From Turritopsis dohrnii (Eukaryota > Cnidaria > Hydrozoa > Anthoathecata > Oceaniidae), in assembly GCA_027922465.2 (NCBI GenBank), contig BQMF02000386.1, forward strand, positions 186,001 to 250,000: DNA of 64,000 bases. Direction: 5' to 3'. Below, piece by piece: positions 62,727 through 64,000 of the stretch. The notes beneath the pieces were generated by a model. That model made no database searches, was not told where the DNA came from, and saw only the letters and a program-made list of their open reading frames with translations. The translations under genes and the position numbers were made by a program. How positions within the stretch are numbered: position 1 is the first letter of the stretch; the number at the start of each line of letters is the position of its first letter.

Positions 62727-63530
62727 TCACAGTGATGATTATGTAAGTCTTTCAATATATAATACGGTCAATCTTCCTAATTAAAGAAAGACTCCCAAAC
62801 ACAAAAAGTAAACAAAGATTTGGATTATGAAAATATGTGACCCAAACATAACTGAAAGCAGAATTTTGTGTTAAAGGATGATGTCCAGGACATTGATAAA
62901 ACAGTCAAAAACTATACAAGTAAATATGCTAAAATAGCTAGATAGAAACATCAAACATAAAATGATTCAGGTACAGTAGACAGGAGGCATTCTTGTTGTT
63001 GTTGGAGCTGAAGAGGAAACTGAGCTGAGCTGTACGAATCCAGAGCTTAAAAAAGCATTACAGCCCACACATTAAACAAACGATCCTTTGTATTTAGAAA
63101 GGCTTAAAAGAATCCCAGACATTTTCCAATTGAGAACTTGTTTTTAGAAAATAATGAGAACAATAGAATCATTAGATAACTACAAATATATCATTATAAA
63201 TTTCTAGCCTTTACTTGTGGTTTTGGAAGTGTAAATCTTCTTTTAAATTTATTCCACATTGATCAATTAACTTTTGGAAATCTGTAGGCTTCTTCGGTCA
63301 CGCTGATAGTACACCATTATGCGAACGGCATGCAAAAGAAAGTCGAAAAATACCCGGATGATCACATGGCGGAAATTTTAGCCAATAAACTAGCAATATT
63401 AAAGTTAATAAACACCCTTTCGTGTAATAGTGGCGCTTTATGCACCAATCAACATTGAGACGGTTGTATGAACCAATGGATTTCGAATTTCGAATTTGGC
63501 GGGAGCGACACTCTGACAGCAGCCAGCCGT
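62727..63530. other. Spacer with a diverged repeat
   Basis: The stretch at about 62765-62880 (ggtcaatcttcctaat...caaacataactgaaagcaga) is a diverged direct repeat of about 58200-58320. No gene is seen. Confidence 0.5.
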
Positions 63531-63606
63531 TACACGGACGTTTTAAAGATTAGCTGCGCTGCGCGCGCCAATCAAAAACGCTTGCCTAGTGGAAAACCGG
63601 CTTTCG
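63531..63606. repeat. Lone end of the AAGCCGGTTTTCCACTAGG MITE family
   Basis: It ends tgcctagtggaaaaccggctt, matching the right terminus of the MITE at 37541-38038. The left end is missing or diverged. Confidence 0.6.
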
Positions 63607-63693
63607 GTCGTGATATAAGTTAGATAGTAGCAACATACTAACTTGATAATATGTGACGATTCAAAGGAAAATCAATACAACGATCAATATAGA

Positions 63694-63902
63694 CTAGCCG
63701 CCAAGGCGGCGTCAGTTATCCCTATTGGTTACCGAGATAATTTTCCCTAAACGTTGCATTCGATTTGGGTCTCAATACAATGGTTTCACACTGACGTCGC
63801 ACAAAATAAAATAAAATAATCACTCTCACAACTCAATCTACCATTTTGCGTGACTTACAAACAAACAAACAAACAGAGAATCGGCTATTAATAATATATA
63901 GA
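63694..63902 (-). mobile_element. Helitron 8 (family B, internally deleted, 209 bp)
   Basis: On the minus strand the TC terminus is at 63902 and the hairpin plus CTAG at 63697-63694. Both family-B ends are kept, with only the terminal regions between. It abuts the next Helitron directly. Confidence 0.75.
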
Positions 63903-64000
63903 CTAGCCGCCAAGGCGGCGTCGCTCGCCGCCCATATCCACCTGCTCTGTATCACTCTATCAATAAACGTCAAATTTCCTTATAAACGGCTCGTACAACT
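63903..64000 (-). mobile_element. Helitron 9 (family B), runs off the window
   Basis: The CTAG terminus is at 63906-63903 with the GCCGCCTTGGCGGC hairpin, then gggcggcgagcgacg and the agagcaggtggatatg region, as in Helitron 5. The rest lies beyond the window edge. Confidence 0.75.

Overview
The window is invertebrate animal nuclear DNA: AT-rich, with spliceosomal introns, and with genes that are almost all transposon- or virus-derived. The element set (Helitrons, a P-like transposon, PIF/Harbinger, pogo, hAT-like, DIRS-like, Penelope, LINE, SAP-SWIM-YqaJ genes, HECT genes) is what I would expect from a repeat-rich cnidarian-type genome. The species is not determinable from the sequence, and I see no ordinary housekeeping gene, tRNA or rRNA.

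Layout. 1-1.4 kb: a YqaJ exonuclease relic and a two-exon fragment. 1.4-3.5 kb: Helitron DNA. 3.6-6.2 kb (-): a Ginger/KRBA2-type integrase fused to an OTU protease and an F-box. 6.6-10.3 kb: a degenerate tandem array, a PIF/Harbinger relic with a 322-bp tandem duplication, a Penelope GIY-YIG tail and a second YqaJ relic. 10.35-31.5 kb: the virus-rich region. 31.5-44 kb: a SAP-SWIM-YqaJ-PHD gene split by a Helitron and by a 7.5-kb P-like transposon. 44-46.2 kb: head-to-tail Helitrons. 46.2-50 kb: a HTH exon pair, a HIRAN gene and an integrase-core pseudogene. 50.3-54.3 kb (-): a HECT pseudogene with a DIRS-like mini-element in an intron. 55-64 kb: MITEs, a hAT-like element, a complete pogo-type transposon with an intact spliced transposase, and more Helitron ends.

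The centrepiece is 10.35-31.5 kb. An outer set of small virus-like ORFs is interrupted by two tandem Helitrons (10919-11893 and 11897-28522). Their removal leaves one viral reading frame running straight across the site. The second Helitron keeps both termini but has lost about 150 bp of its interior. In its place it holds about 15.8 kb of cargo, mostly a compact one-strand gene cluster. That cluster has a 1534-aa coiled-coil protein, a retroviral-type integrase (core and C-terminal domain in different frames), an 818-aa protein, a 535-aa beta-rich capsid candidate, an adenain-like cysteine protease, several short Arg-rich or amphipathic peptides and three Cys-rich proteins. This resembles the virion half of a Polinton/adintovirus, but I find no DNA polymerase B and no packaging ATPase. 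The large ORFs are open while the surrounding relics are decayed. The cluster is either a defective or reduced virus inside a Helitron, or a Helitron that has captured a virus structural module.

The second notable object is the transposon at 34781-42256. It has 33-bp perfect terminal inverted repeats and encodes a P-element-like transposase whose N-terminus carries a Cys/His pattern like the zinc-binding N-terminal part of RAG1, plus a convergent zinc-finger protein. It sits in a YqaJ exonuclease frame that would be continuous without it.
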